Positions 1 through 12,185 are shown, counted from the stretch's first letter. The stretch: DNA of 64,000 nt from Lithospermum erythrorhizon (GCA_019722365.1 JADFUC010002281.1:372001-436000), one strand, 5' to 3'. The notes: a model not told the origin generated them from the sequence alone. Numbers and translations: made by a program.

Positions 1-439
1 ATCGTCGATTTTCCCTCCCCCCACTTTCGTCGATTTCCTACACTGCAACTGACCGGTAGCCCACGCCACCTCATAATCGCCCCCCTCCTCGTAGTTCCTT
101 GGCCCCCTACGCCGCGCTCCTCATCGCCCCATAACGGTTCGGCCCACCACCTCCCCCACCCAAAATCTCGAAGTCCACAAGCCCCATGCCCTTCGCACAA
201 TTGATTGGGTAATTTGATTATGTTTAATTTTTAGTTTATTATTTGTAATATTTTATTACGTTTAATTTTGTTATTATTTGATTATGTTTGATTATTTGAT
301 TATGTTTAAATTTGATTATGTTCGAATTTTATTATTTGATTATGTTCATTTGAAGGATTATGTTAGAATTCCCGTTTTGTATTTTTATTTGTGTGCAGAT
401 AGTTTATTCTATATTTCAAAATATTGAATAATTGATAAA

Positions 440-1460
440 TTGGTAATTGTGGCTAGTTGAATATTGAAATAGTTGCTTATTCCCGAGTAGTTATATTAGA
501 TAGTTAATTTTTCGATTAGTTATATTCGAGTTTAACAGTTGTAGTTGCCGTTTGATAGTTGAATATTTGTCGTTTGAATTGTTGAATAGTTTGAATAGTT
601 GAATTGTTTGTCGTTTGAATAGTTGGGGTGAATTATTATTTGAATAGTTTATATTATGTTGAATATAGTTGAATAGTTGAATATCGAATAGTTGAATAGT
701 TGGATAGTCGAATAGTTGAATAGTTGAATATTGTTGAATATTGTTTATATTATGTTGAATATAGTTGAATAGTTTATATTACGTTGAATAGTTGAATATA
801 ATTGAATAGTTGAATATTGTTGAATATCGTTGAATATAGTTTAATATAGTTGAATATAGTGTAGTTGGCATGATTTGAATAGTTGAATTGTTAGAATAAT
901 TTGATTAGTTGTCGTTTGAATAGTTGAGAAATTAGTTGAATAGTTAATGGTTGATTAGTATAGTTAATTATTAATGGTTGAATAGTATAGTTGATTGTTA
1001 ATAGTTGAATAGTATAATTATTGTTAAATTGATGATGGTTAATTTCTATAGTTTAATTGTTAATAAAATTATTATTTTAGTTGGTTGAACCCAGCCAGTG
1101 GAAATTGTTAATGGTTTAACTTAGTTAAATTAGTTAAATTATTAATGGTTTTAAACATTAGTTAATGGTGTTAGTGAATGGTTTAAAATGGTTAGTGTTA
1201 ATGGTATAGTTAACTTGTTGAGTGAATGGTGTAGTTAGTGAAATTGTGAATAGTTGTCCTTGTTAGTTGTTAGTTGTGAAAAGTTGTTAATTGTTATTTA
1301 TGAATAGTTGTGGTGGTAGTTGTGAATAGTTTATATACGTTGTGAATAGTTGTGTTTACTTGTGAATAGTTGTTGTGAATAGGTGTTAATTGTTAGTTGT
1401 GAATAGGGCTTAATTGTTGAATTTGTGAATGGTTTGAATAGTTAAAATATTTCTAATATT
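440..1460. repeat. Degenerate TTGAATAG-type simple-repeat tract
   Basis: About 1 kb is built almost wholly from variants of TTGAATAGTTG, GAATATAGTTG and GTGAATAGTTG with very little C. The unit drifts along the tract, and TGTGAATAG forms dominate after 1250. A related tract (TTATAGTTGTGAATAG) occurs at 2800-3110. Both lie inside the CACTA element and look like intronic or spacer satellite. The preceding 1-210 is C-rich with no supported gene. Confidence 0.7.
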
Positions 1461-2214
1461 TCTAATTTGATTAATACGTGGTGGTAATAATAGGAAGGAA
1501 GGAGAAGATAGTAAGAAACGATGGGTGAGCCGACCTCAAAAAGGCCGAGACTTTGTTAAATGTAAGCGAGGAGCGGATGACTCGCCGATCCTACGTATAA
1601 GCGAGTCGGCTCCCAATCGACCTCGGTTGTCCACCTTGCGGGGGCAGCTGACGGTTGTAAATCCGAACCCGGCTGACGTCGGGTTCAGTAAACCCTACCG
1701 CGGTCTTTCTACGTTTCCAGGGACTCACGGGGGACGGCCTTACAGGCATGCCATGTGTCTCGGGGACGTTGATGGGGATGAGGATGATGAGCGGCGGATC
1801 GGATTTGGGACGACCAGTGAAAAACATGGCCAGGCGCCCGTATGCGAGGAGATGATCGTCCCCTCGAGATGGTCCCCCATGGGCAGAAGCTGGAATTAGA
1901 GATCATACAATTAAATAAGTCCACACTACAATTGTCTAAATTAATTAAATAGTTATTTTTTATTTATGTAGAATAACTTATAAACGTTTTGATTTTTACT
2001 TTGAGGCATGCGGCGGCTACGATGTGAAGCGGTTCTTCCATGAGCCGAGATGATGCGGGGTGTCCGGAGTTACGGCCACCAAATGCAGATCGATCGAGAT
2101 TAGGGACGACATCTGGAGATCGTTCCAAGTAAGTCTTTTGCAAAAATAAGAAGTTGTTTAAAATATTTTGAGTGAATTATAGTCTAATTAGATTTTGTTT
2201 TATTTGTTTTTTCA

Positions 2215-3615
2215 GGAGAGATATACGATAAAGAATGGGACGTATGGCTTGAGCTCAACCGATATTCGGCGAAGGCGCGAAGAAGTGGATAAGCTTCTTG
2301 GCGGCCATGAGAGAACTCTGCCAGGAACGTGCGGATGGGGAGCCGGGCCGGTATGCGGCGGCGAAGCCCGGCTTGGTGTACCTCGCGTCCAGTGGGAGCA
2401 GTATCTCCGCTATTGGGCGTCGGCAGTAACGTCGGATCGCGAAAACAGGCGAAGTCGAGAATCGGCGTAGCTTCGAGGCGTCGAGGTGGCGAATGGCCCG
2501 GCATCCGATAGGGAACAAGTCACTGGTCGACCGGTTGGTTGAGGAGGTAAGAAATAAATATTTGTTTAATTTTTGTTTCACTTTATTTAAATATTTGTGT
2601 TGAATTTCTATGTCATTATTCCTTATTTGTATTTCAGGAGAAGAAGACTGGGAAGAGGGTTCACCACTGGGTATCCTGATGAAGATGAACAAGAAGAAGG
2701 ACAAAGGATAAATGAGGAGACGGGCGAAGTTTACGACCCGAAGTGGGACATGGCATTTGTAAGTATATTAGTTTGTTCATTTTATATGTTTTTCTTTATG
2801 GATTAGTTGTTATGAATAAGTTGTTGTGAATAGTTGAATAATTGTTATAGTTGTGAATAATTTATTATAGTTGTGAATAGTTATTATAGTTTGTGAATAG
2901 TTTATTATAGTTTATTATAGTTGTTATAGTTTATATAGTTTTATTATAGTTGCTATAGTTGTGAATAGTTGTTATATTGTGAATAGTTGTTATAGTTATT
3001 GAATAGTTTATATAGTTGTTATACTTGTTGTAAATAGTTGCTATAGTTTAGTATAGTTTATTATAGTTTATATAGTTGTTATAGTTTGTTTAGTTTGTTA
3101 TAGTTTGTTTGTTTGGTGTTTGGTTTATAAAAATATCGAGCCCTTGTATGAATGTTCAAATGCAGGCAGTACAAGCAGGAAACCACAGGGCTACGAGGCG
3201 GGATAAAGATCGTGCAAGTTTCCCGCCCAGTGAAGGACGTGGACACTCCGCAGACGCCGTCCAGGGTGGATTGGCGAGAAGAGCGGGGGTGCTTTCGGTC
3301 TTTGGTGAGCTCGTTGCTACGAGTTTCTTTGTCAGGTAATCCATTCTGGCGCCCCGCCCTTTCCCAGCAGCGGTGGTGGGACCGAGCTCAGGCGGTTGTG
3401 CGAGGAGGCGAACGAAAGAAAGAAGCGGGAAGAGGGAGAAAGCAGAGCCCTTGCCGGAGGTTGGAAAATGTAGGACAAGGAGGTTGAAGCTGAGTAGAAA
3501 ATATTGGAGGCTGATTTGGCTAGGCTGGGCGCTTATGGTCGCCGGGCGACTCTTCCGGTGGACCACGGCCGGCGTTAGCACGCCCGGTCGATCTACACAT
3601 GGTACCTCGGCGGCG
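2215..3615 (+). pseudogene. Transposase_24 (Ptta/En/Spm)-like fragments, broken
   Basis: Short stretches in different frames read like the charged helical protein that often accompanies TNP2 in plant CACTA elements. One near 2410-2560 is an Asn/Arg/Ser-rich stretch followed by KSLVDRLVEE. Another, at 2637-2757, reads KKTGKRVHHW and then an acidic stretch ending in NEETGEVYDPKWDMAF. Plausible splice signals sit between them (TTTCAGGAG at 2635; TTTGTAAGT at 2757). A further exon-like block begins at about 3165 after TGCAGG. Stops and frame changes rule out an intact gene. The family is inferred mainly from composition and from its place in the element, so it could instead be another TE protein. 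Confidence 0.35.
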
Positions 3616-4864
3616 TAGTTGTTGGCCCGTATGGAGGATGCCGCAGCACCTCAGTTCACGCCTAGCCAGCAGGAGCATCGGTTCGAGAACCCGGAACATG
3701 CCCATTTCATACAAATTCCCAAATCCCCGGCCTGAAGATGGCCAGGCCCAAGATATATGGGTGGATTAGATTGATACATTGTTTGGAGTATTGTAATGTA
3801 CATTTGAATTATTTGTGTTATGTACTTTATTATTGAATTATTGTGTTATGTACTTTAGTATTGTGTTATGTATTTTATTATTGAATTATTTGTTGTGTTT
3901 GTTTGTTTATTGGTTATGTTTAGATGTTGCGTCGGGTTTTGGTTATGTTTGGTGTCTGTTTGCAGGTTGGAACTGCCATTTGTCATCTGGTTTTTTTCTG
4001 CCCGAGTTCAGCGGCCCGGAGAGCGGTATGGAGTCGGGTTGCGAGCGGGTGTATGGCTATTACCCGGATGGAGGCGAGAATGGAACGAGGATGGAGACGG
4101 GATATTAAAAATTTACCCAGTTTGAGACGGGAATGGAGACGGTATAGAGACGGTTTGGAGACAGGATATATTTAAAAAGTGCACTTTCACATTCTTAAAG
4201 TATTGTAACCCCATTCACATACGGTACTTGTATTTATTTAACAAAAAATCATTAATTTATTCTATATGAAGTATATTATATGTTTTAAATCAATCATAAC
4301 TAATAACATGTTATATATTGACGTATATTATGTTATAACACAATCATAATCACATATACTATGATTACATTACATGCAAGTATGATGTACATTATAAGAT
4401 TTTTGTTCTTCACTAATGACCCATCACACGTTAATATAGATGAGAGGTTGCAACTCTATACTTTACATGTGATATGTCGGAAAACGTAACATATCACATT
4501 GAATGTATACATATCCACTAATTCAATATTATTTACAAATATCGTATCTCACTAATATTATTTTCAAATATAATATCTCCCTGCTGTCGTGAATCGAAAT
4601 TGTAAAACTCATTAAATATTGAATAAGCTGGAGTCGGGATGAGCGAGGCGTGTCTACATCTGTCTCCAAATACAACATCCCATCTTGTCTCCATTTAAGA
4701 AGACGGGGATCGAGGCAGGGCCCGTCTTACCGATCGTCCGTCTCATGGGTGATGGTTAATATTTAAACATTATTTAAATACCCGACTACATCCCGTCTCC
4801 ATAGGTATTAGTTTAAAGCTATTTCATATTTACTCATCAACTAACCTTACAAATATTTGCTTGT

Positions 4865-5776
4865 AGATATTTAGAGGCATTGAAGAAATTGGTAAAATGA
4901 AGGCACGTATTGAAGGGTCAATATGCGAGGCATATTTGGTCAAAAGAAGGTTTCAAACTTTGTTCAGCGACGCGCCGAGGAAGGGATTGAAACCAACCAT
5001 CGTAAGGAGGCGTGCTTTTGACGGATGGATGACCCAACTTCGTTTGTCGTGTTTTACGTTACCGGGGCGTGCTTGCGTTTGTAGTGAAGCATGGGTGGAT
5101 GGAAGAACATGACACTTGCTCGTAATGTTATATTCTATCTGTCATACGAAGTACACTGAAACTCTTGATGAGGTGTATATTTAGCATTTCAATTAATCAA
5201 TTCTTATGTGATATAATACTTAACTAAACATTATAACGTTTTGTTTTAGGATCTACCATGATTGGCTTGATGAGTTGAATCCCGATGCGACAGGCGTCTG
5301 AGAGAAATGGGTAGTTACCAACCAATTTCGCCGAATGGTTTCAAAAGTATGTACGGAATAATATGGACACACACGGACACCTGAGAATTCTTTCATTAGG
5401 TCCTGCACCAGAAATCAAAAGGTATAAAGGGTACTACGTCAACGGGTACTATTTTGATATCAGGCAGGGCGATGGTAATAAAAGCACTTACAATAGCGGT
5501 GTTTGTGTCAAGGGTTCATGCTACCAAGATGATGATCATGTTGACTACTATGGTGTCTTAGAGGAGATTTGGGAGTTGTCGTACGGCTTGAGTTACGACA
5601 CTGTCGTCCTCTTCAAATGTTTTTGGTTTGACACAAGCAAGTGGATGCAAGTGCATCCGAAGAATGGAATGGTTCAAATCAAACACAAAAGCGAAGATAC
5701 AAAGATGACCACGTTTATCCCTAGCATCCCAAAGCACAACAAGTATACTATCTCCGTTATGTATCCGCAGCGGTGA
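4865..5776 (+). pseudogene. TNP2-associated DUF4218/DUF4216 transposon protein, frameshifted
   Basis: After an acceptor-like TTGCTTGTAG, the sequence reads YLEALKKLVK and then, one base out of frame at about 4895, MKARIEGSICEAYLVKRRF. This matches the end of DUF4218, whose usual form is RARPEGSIAEGY. A spacer follows. Near 5320 the frame reads NFAEWFQKYVRNN and continues at 5363 into a 137-codon open stretch with the DUF4216 hallmarks: SGVCVKG, YYGVLEEIWEL and VVLFKCFWFD. This domain order (TNP2, DUF4218, FPxWF linker, DUF4216) is usual for plant CACTA transposase genes. The catalytic TNP2 part is missing upstream. The stop at 5774-5776 and later stops show decay. Confidence 0.75.
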
Positions 5777-7086
5777 GGGTATTATTATAATGGCTCGAGC
5801 AGTCGAGTGATTGGACTCGTATCTTGAAAATATTGGATATGCCAAACCCCAAATCTTGAAGATATCTTCGAAAGAACAACAACCTCCTCTGTTCTATTGA
5901 CATAATCAATGGCGTTGTGGATTGTTGAACCGGAAGCGTTTTGTTGTTGTTGAAGAGGAGAAACGATGTGGTATCCGTCGAGGAGAATGGTTCGGATTAC
6001 GAGAGTCGGAAGCTATCCCGAGCAGCGTTCATGGCGATGATGAGGAAGACCGGCTCCTCGGAAGACGATTAATAATCAAATATTTTAAGTTACAAGTTTT
6101 CATATAGTAATTTGCAACTTTGTATTAAACTTGTGAAATGCCTGATGAGTGTAGTGGTGTATTTTGTATTTATTGCTTATTTATATTTGTGTTCAAAAAG
6201 CGTGATATGTATTTATTATGCTTCATGTGTGTTTATGACCCAGGGAGTTTGGTTTGTAAAACGTATCTTTTTTTTGAATCGACTATAGAGTCGGGATGAG
6301 ACGGGGCTTGAAAATAAATGTATGCACTCTTTTTCGGAATGGGCGAGGTATGAAAAAATGGAAGCGGGATGGAGACGGTTTTTTCAGCTTTCTATTTCCC
6401 ATCTGCAAGTGAGGGGAAATTCAAAAAAGCTACTTTTCAAATAAGGTCGGGATGGAGACGGGATGAGCAGATTCCGGAAATACGTTTTTCTATCTCACAT
6501 TATCATCATTCAACCATTTTTTCCAAACCCACAGCATGTATCTTTTTTTTATGTTATTAATTTCATTTCCATAGTACTGATCCTTAACATTGAATTGATT
6601 TTTATTTGTAGGTGACTTTAAAGAGGTAATTATTAATACTATTCCACTTTTTTTATTTTGTGTAATTTATATTTGTGAATATATTTGTAATTTATATTTG
6701 TTACTTTTGTTGTAGGAAAATACTTTTGCCAAAGTTTCAAATAGGTAATTTGGTTTTTTTATTTTAATTTTAGATTGAATGTTTGATGGAACATAAATTA
6801 TGTTTGATGTTTATGAATAAAATGTTTAACTCGTTTGATGTTTCTTTATATATGAATATGATGTTTAATATGTATTTGTTCTATGAATTGTTATATTTTA
6901 TGTTTGAATCTTTGATGTTTTTTTATATTTGTTTGTGAGTTGGATGAATTGAATCTTTTGATATTTGTTTTATCGTTTGAATGCTGGGTTTTTGTGGTGT
7001 TGCGGCCACGTTGCTGCATGTTGTGCGGCAACAGTACGCTTTTTAAAAAATGCGAAGGGGCGTCGGTATGGGCAGTGGAGACGGAG

Positions 7087-7470
7087 TTTGGTACTGCGCC
7101 GGTCTTCGATGGTGGAGTCGGGTAGGAGTCGGGATTAACATTTAAAAGAGAATGGAGGCAGTGCGAGTCGATATGTATGGAGGCAGTGCGAGTCGGGATG
7201 TATGGAGATGGGTTTGGAGTCGGGGATGTGGAGGCAGTTGAGTGGGGGTTTATGGGCAGATTAGGAGTCGGGGCCTATGGAGACGAGGTTTGCGTCGGGG
7301 TATGTGGAGAGACGGGTTTGAGTCGGGATGTGGAGGCGGGTTTGAGGCGGGGTATGTGGGGAGACGGTTGAATCTCGGGATATGTGGAGCGGATTGGGTC
7401 GGTTGAAACTTGAAAATATGTGGGCTTGGTTTGGTCGGAATGGAGATGGGAAGTGATTTAGAGAGCGCAT
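7087..7470 (+). repeat. CACTA subterminal repeat cluster
   Basis: About 18 imperfect copies of GGAGTCGGG / GGAGACGGG / GGAGGCGGG, spaced some 15-30 bases apart, lie 100-480 bp inside the right terminus. CACTA elements carry such short repeats as binding sites for their TnpA-like protein. The GC content here contrasts sharply with the AT-rich flanks. Smaller groups of the same unit are at 4017-4160, 4630-4745 (both orientations), 6285-6370 and 6440-6475. Confidence 0.6.
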
Positions 7471-7569
7471 AAAAGGCGTCGGTGTTTCCCGTCTCGTGCA
7501 GGTCTCAGTGGCAAATAGAGCGGTTTGGAGACGGATCGGTGATCTCTTTTGCCCAGATTTCTAGTAGTG

Positions 7570-8061
7570 AAAAAGTGCGGTCGTTCGAATCTTGGCAATT
7601 TCGGCTTTTAAAGATGCCGTTGTGTATGGCTAAACACTTGGTATGGTCTAAGTACTTCATTTGCTTATTGAATTATTCATATTATATATATTATTTATTC
7701 TACAATTACTAGAATATTTCGTTTGACTATTAAATGTTCATCTAAATTCAATATTCTTCACTTAAATTTCTTGTTTTGCTTATCAAATAAGGTGAAAAAA
7801 GTTTAGTGTATATTTTCAACCACCATTTAAATCCGCCTAGATCCGCCCCTGAATGTACCATTTTAAGATGGTAGTAATAAAAAATGTGCCTGTGAACATT
7901 TTTTCTCACTTGAAATAATCAATCACTTGTGTACAAGTAGCGGATAATCAATTGATCCGAACTCTGATGTTTTATTATTGATTGGAAAACGAAATCAACA
8001 TTAAACAAATCCAAATAAATAAAAATACATTACATTTTACATAATTATTCTTTAAAATAAA
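7570..8061. other. Intergenic, nothing recognised
   Basis: AT-rich DNA between the CACTA right end and the stop codon of the minus-strand START-like gene. It should hold that gene's 3' UTR (its 3' side is toward 8061). No repeat or ORF could be supported. Confidence 0.5.
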
Positions 8062-8619
8062 TCAAGTAGACTTAGAGACATTGACAATATTTGCAGCAAC
8101 TTGTATAGCCAAACTTTGAAGAAGCTGAAAAGCAGTCTCTGGCGTGAACCCCACCACCGGACTAATAATATAATGCCACATCAGCAAACTCCCCTCCTTC
8201 TCCGCCGCCGGCGGCAACACCGTTAGAGCCGCCCTATAATAGTCAATAAATACATTATCATCCAATATCTTGTAAGTCAATGACAATTTGTCTTTGTCCA
8301 ACTTCTCCAACCTATGTTTCTCCCAGTTAACGTTTGTGCCATTTACGAAGACAGCAGTGAACCGCCTATCCCCGATTTTCGGGTTTTGGGGGTCACCCTT
8401 TATGCAGAAGGAGGCAGTGATGGGGTAGATTTTGTAAACGTTGCAGTAGTCTGCTATGTATGAGAAGGCTTTTTCCGGCGCGACCTCGGGGATATCTGCA
8501 TAGACTGTGCCTTGCCAATATGAGGAGTTTATGGCTGAGGTTGAGAGGGGGGCTATGGTGATGAAGAGCAGGATGGATAGAAGGGGGAGGGGGAGGAAAG
8601 AGTTGTAGGTTATGGACAT
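8062..8619 (-). CDS. Secreted START/Bet v1-fold protein, lachrymatory-factor-synthase-like
   Basis: An intronless 185-aa protein. Residues 1-29 form a clear signal peptide: a hydrophobic run around LLSILLFITIAPLS ending at STSA. The remainder fits the plant polyketide cyclase/dehydrase (PF10604) or lachrymatory-factor-synthase-like family. It has the early motif WQGTVYADIPEVAPEKAFSY, the DYCNVYKIYPI segment, the central KIGDRRFTAVFVNG and a C-terminal amphipathic helix (PETAFQLLQSLAIQVAANI). The fold forms a ligand cavity, but the substrate cannot be read from sequence. In onion the namesake enzyme acts on a sulfenic acid; most eudicot relatives have no known reaction. The start is supported by the signal peptide and by a TATA box about 85 bp upstream. 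The C terminus (NVSKST) is complete. Codon use and length look normal. Confidence 0.85.
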   Translation of the reverse strand: MSITYNSFLPLPLLSILLFITIAPLSTSAINSSYWQGTVYADIPEVAPEKAFSYIADYCNVYKIYPITASFCIKGDPQNPKIGDRRFTAVFVNGTNVNWEKHRLEKLDKDKLSLTYKILDDNVFIDYYRAALTVLPPAAEKEGSLLMWHYIISPVVGFTPETAFQLLQSLAIQVAANIVNVSKST

Positions 8620-8701
8620 TGTTTTGGGACAGTTTGGGACTTTTCTTGATTTTTTTGTTGATTAATTGAATGAATGCATGTGTATTGAGACAAATGCATG
8701 A

Positions 8702-8708
8702 TTTTATA
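8702..8708 (-). promoter_or_regulatory. Probable TATA box of the START-like gene
   Basis: Read on the minus strand, TATAAAAT lies 83-89 bases upstream of the ATG at 8619, leaving about 55 bases of leader rich in CAATTAATCAAC with no upstream ATG close to the start. Position and sequence fit a plant core promoter. Confidence 0.5.
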
Positions 8709-9282
8709 AAGGATGGAGAATTGGAGATAGAGGTGTTTGGTGTGTTTATTAGAAAAAATGTAAATAAAATAATGCAACTTACATTATTGCTAATATTAGT
8801 ACCAAGGAAGGAGTCAGCTGTTGAATTTGGAGGAGTCCCCCAATCTACAATTTCTTAGAAAAATGAGCATATTAGTATAAAATCCGTAATAGTTCACATT
8901 AAATTTTCACCAAACATTGCTTATATATTTAGCATATTAAAAGCCACTACGTATATATAGAGGTGGATAACGATACATTGATATAATGGTTGAGCTAACA
9001 ATAATTTTTGAGGTTTTGGTTCAATTTTTATGCTTAGGGAATATAAAAGGAGAAAAAAAGTTGAGAATTATTGTAATCATTTTTAGAAAAAGAAAAAAAG
9101 TGTTCATAAGCACAACTCAAGTATAGAAAAATATCATTAATTAGGTGATTAATCAAGTCATATATAAGAATATTTAAGATCGGTGGTTTCGGTTAAGTTT
9201 TTTTAATCGATAAGCTTGTTCTTCGAAGGCTAACCGAATGGAGCAAAAGCTTTTAGGCAACTACAAATTAACTATTTGGACA

Positions 9283-9759
9283 TAGAGTTGTTAATGAGCC
9301 GAGTCAGCCAGCGGCTCGGTTCGAGCTTGAGCCCCAAACTCGGCTTCGGTCTATAATGAGCCAAACTTCGGTAACCTTGACTTCATTGGCTCGTGGCCGC
9401 TTCAACAACCCATTTCGTTAGGCTTCGGTTATATGACTATTATTACATATTTAAATAAAAGTATAAAACTAATACTCTAATTTTTGATGATTTGAATTTA
9501 TTATCAAGGACCAAGTATTCTTATGATAACCTTTTTTGTTATAATCTAGTTAATGTCAAGGTCCAATTTATTTATTGACAATTAATGTTTATTTCTAATA
9601 TTTTTTGTGCATTCTATCACTTTAAAATTTGAAATTTGCATCAAGTGAAGTTAATTGGCTTCGACTGGTTTGGCTCATCAAAAACGAGCCGTGCCAAACT
9701 CTTTTTGGTGGCAACCAAATTCTCAGTCGAATTAGGCTACGTATAGATAAACGACTCTA
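9283..9759. mobile_element. hAT-type non-autonomous element (477 bp)
   Basis: The ends are TAGAGTTGTT and AACGACTCTA, inverted repeats matching at 9 of 10 positions. They are flanked by the same 8-bp sequence TTTGGACA at 9275-9282 and 9760-9767. An 8-bp duplication with short TAGAG-type ends is the signature of hAT transposons. The interior starts with a GAGCCGAGTCAGCC / GGCTCGGTTCGAG tract common in plant hAT MITEs and encodes nothing. Similar GAGTCGAG-rich fragments recur near 23220-23330, 36470-36620 and 46560-46690. Confidence 0.8.
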
Positions 9760-11881
9760 TTTGGACATGGTAGAGTTTAAATTCCAAATTCACATCTTTT
9801 GAGCATACATAATAACTTCAACTTATTTATACTCTATTTTTATATGTCATTATTACTATATATCAGTTCTTAATCATCAGACCTTTTTTAAAAAATATTT
9901 TTTATGTCTCTTTTAAGAAAATTTTACTTAAAGTATTTAAATAAAAATTGTTCATATCAAAACATTATCTCAAGCATTGAAAAACATCAATTAAATCAAA
10001 TGAGACAAAGGGCTTAAGAAAAAAGGCTTTTGACAAAATATCCTTATCATTTTAATTTTTTTTATGTGGTCGCGAGCTTATTCATCTTTGTTTGGGCACA
10101 CCCACTAACTCTCCTCGACACGACCACCGACTGGAGCCTAATTTTATTACAATACGTAGTGAAATGGCAGACCTAATTTTTATTCTGATACGTAGTGAAA
10201 TAATTATATTACTACTAAAATACATAATGCAATGACTATGTCTGATAAATTGATTATTTTGTCCACTATCTTGCCACTAAAAAATAACCTGCATGTCTTT
10301 CTTTAACTAGCATCTGCCTTTACTTTAATTAGCGCGAGTGCCATTTCAAATGGTGTCGTCCCCCCTTGATCAAGGTGCCATTCCAAATCGTCCCCCTTGA
10401 TCAAATTTATCTGAATGAAATCAATGAATTATTTCTTTCTATCTGTGGAGAGGTCTGGAGATTAAAGGTCAATAAGCTATATATTAAGTGATGATACATT
10501 CTGCAAGTTTCATTTGTGCTTGGAGTCATGGGCCTCGGAAATAATCATTCTATTAATAATTCTATAAGTGATGTTTCTGCCAAAGATACTGCAGTGACGC
10601 TATAAGTTGAATTTTACAGACTGATCTGCAACACTTCTATTTACTCATCATTTGATTGGAATTCTCTTGTTTGTCACTCCAAATTTATTAATCATTAATC
10701 TGTAAGTTTCTTTTCTGTGATTCTTATAGAAAAATCTGGATTATATGGTTGTGGGTGGGGTGGGGTAGGGGTGTGTTAATGAAAGAGATATAAGTTTATT
10801 TTAGTCCATACTCACATTGTTCCTATACTTTTAGTAATGTAGGTCAAACAGATAGATTTCTTATGCTAATTATTTTTGCTGTATTTTAGGGGTAATATAA
10901 TGAACTAATATATGTATTTTAGTTGAACGTTAGTCACAAGGATTAAGAGGCGCATCTAGATAATAAAAAATAGTATAGAGGTCATTGCGAAATAAGAAAA
11001 AAATAGTTTATAGGCGCGTAAAATTCTTTACATAATTTAAGGTCAAAGCCAAAAAAAAAAAAATAGCAGTTCGTTGCGATTGCATATCTGTTTTGTATCA
11101 ATCATTGAGCCTCATCTGATCTGAGTCTAATCAATTCAAACAAAGTCACTTGATCTGTTTTGTATTGTCCATAACTCCAATTAAGATTTATAAAACTATC
11201 CCCGTACATAAATTGGTGTATGATATATAATCCCTAAACTCTTAAGAGATTATCCAGAGTACTTTTTCATTATAATTTTATAATCTTGATTGAAACTTAA
11301 AACGTTGTTTTGAATCAAAATTATCAACTTAATAATAAAGTGTGTTGTAAAATACAATATTTTGATATATCTTTCATAATAAAATATTCAACACAATAAA
11401 ATTATTTGAGTTCATAATTTAAAAAATTAATTCATAAAATTCAAAATATGATATACTCTATTAGATGGAGGGAGTACAATATATTAATCTGTTAGTTTTT
11501 GCATTTTGCCTAAAGTTTTGGTCAAATTTGGAGTGCGCAAATGTGCATGGACTTCTTCTCGATGTAAATTATGGGATCAGCATGTTTAAGTTTCGTGAGT
11601 AAATTGGGGTGGAAATTTCTCACAATATCATCCTCCCAAGTAATTAACCTCTTTCAAGAATATCAAAATGAAAACTAGTAATAAAAGGGAGAAATGCGTG
11701 GCTTTTTGTTCATCTGTTAATGTTTGTTGTACTTATTTAGATGTGAAATTTTATTGGAAAAGAATACATTGTCTTTTTGACTGTTTAAATTATGAACGAT
11801 TGAAACTTTATTGTTAGTTTTGTTTGCGAGAATGGGTGTGGTTTTGAAGAGGAAGAGAGTCTGTTATTGAAAACCATTATG
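9760..11881. other. AT-rich intergenic DNA
   Basis: No supported gene. A GATGGAGGGAGTA terminus at 11464-11476 is a single Stowaway-like MITE end without a clear partner. A poly-A run is at 11049-11063. The rest shows no repeat or coding signal by eye. Confidence 0.4.
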
Positions 11882-12185
11882 TCAATAACTTTCATATTTC
11901 ATTAATTGAACATTTAAATTTGATTCGTTTCTCAATCTCCATATTTATGCAGGTTTTGTACAAGATATGATACTGAGCATGCTAAAATTACTAAGGTTTG
12001 AAGATTTTCGTTCATCTATGTTCAAGCTATAATTTTCATATATTTTCTTTAATTGAACAGAATTTTATTTGTCTTTTCTCAATCTCCATATTTATGCAGG
12101 TTTGCGGATAAATATGATACTAAGGGTGCTAAAGTTACTAAGGTAGAGTAAGGTTTGAAGCTTTTTGTTCATATATCTTCAAGGC
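11882..12185 (+). repeat. Tandemly duplicated ~150-bp unit containing an exon-like block
   Basis: Two adjacent units share TCTCAATCTCCATATTTATG, an acceptor-like ATGCAG, a 43-bp block and then a donor-like AAGGT. The blocks are 11953-11995 and 12100-12142, equal in length and matching at roughly three quarters of positions. The second reads FADKYDTKGAKVTK in one frame. The parent gene is unknown. It may be a remnant of a spliced gene or a non-coding transcript. Confidence 0.45.

Larger units (their letters stand above)
1..7569 (+). mobile_element. CACTA (En/Spm-type) DNA transposon, 3' part, decayed
   Basis: The right end reads TTTCTAGTAGTG up to 7569. Its reverse complement, CACTACTAGAAA, is a textbook CACTA terminal repeat, and it is followed by AAA as a possible 3-bp target duplication. 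Inside lie TNP2-associated DUF4218 and DUF4216 remains (4865-5776), a weaker Transposase_24-like region (about 2215-3615), and G-rich GGATGGAGACGG-like units that crowd toward the right end, as transposase-binding subterminal repeats do. No matching left terminus is visible, so the element probably begins before the window. Frameshifts and stops break every coding part, and I found no intact TNP2 catalytic region, so it cannot be autonomous. Copies of the GGAGACGG unit near 4017-4160, 4630-4745 and 6285-6475 suggest rearrangement or nesting. Confidence 0.75.

Noticed and set aside
1525..1899. 124-codon ORF as a gene
   Set aside because: Overlapping ORFs on both strands have similar length, no domain was recognised, and it lies in GC-richer decayed CACTA sequence.
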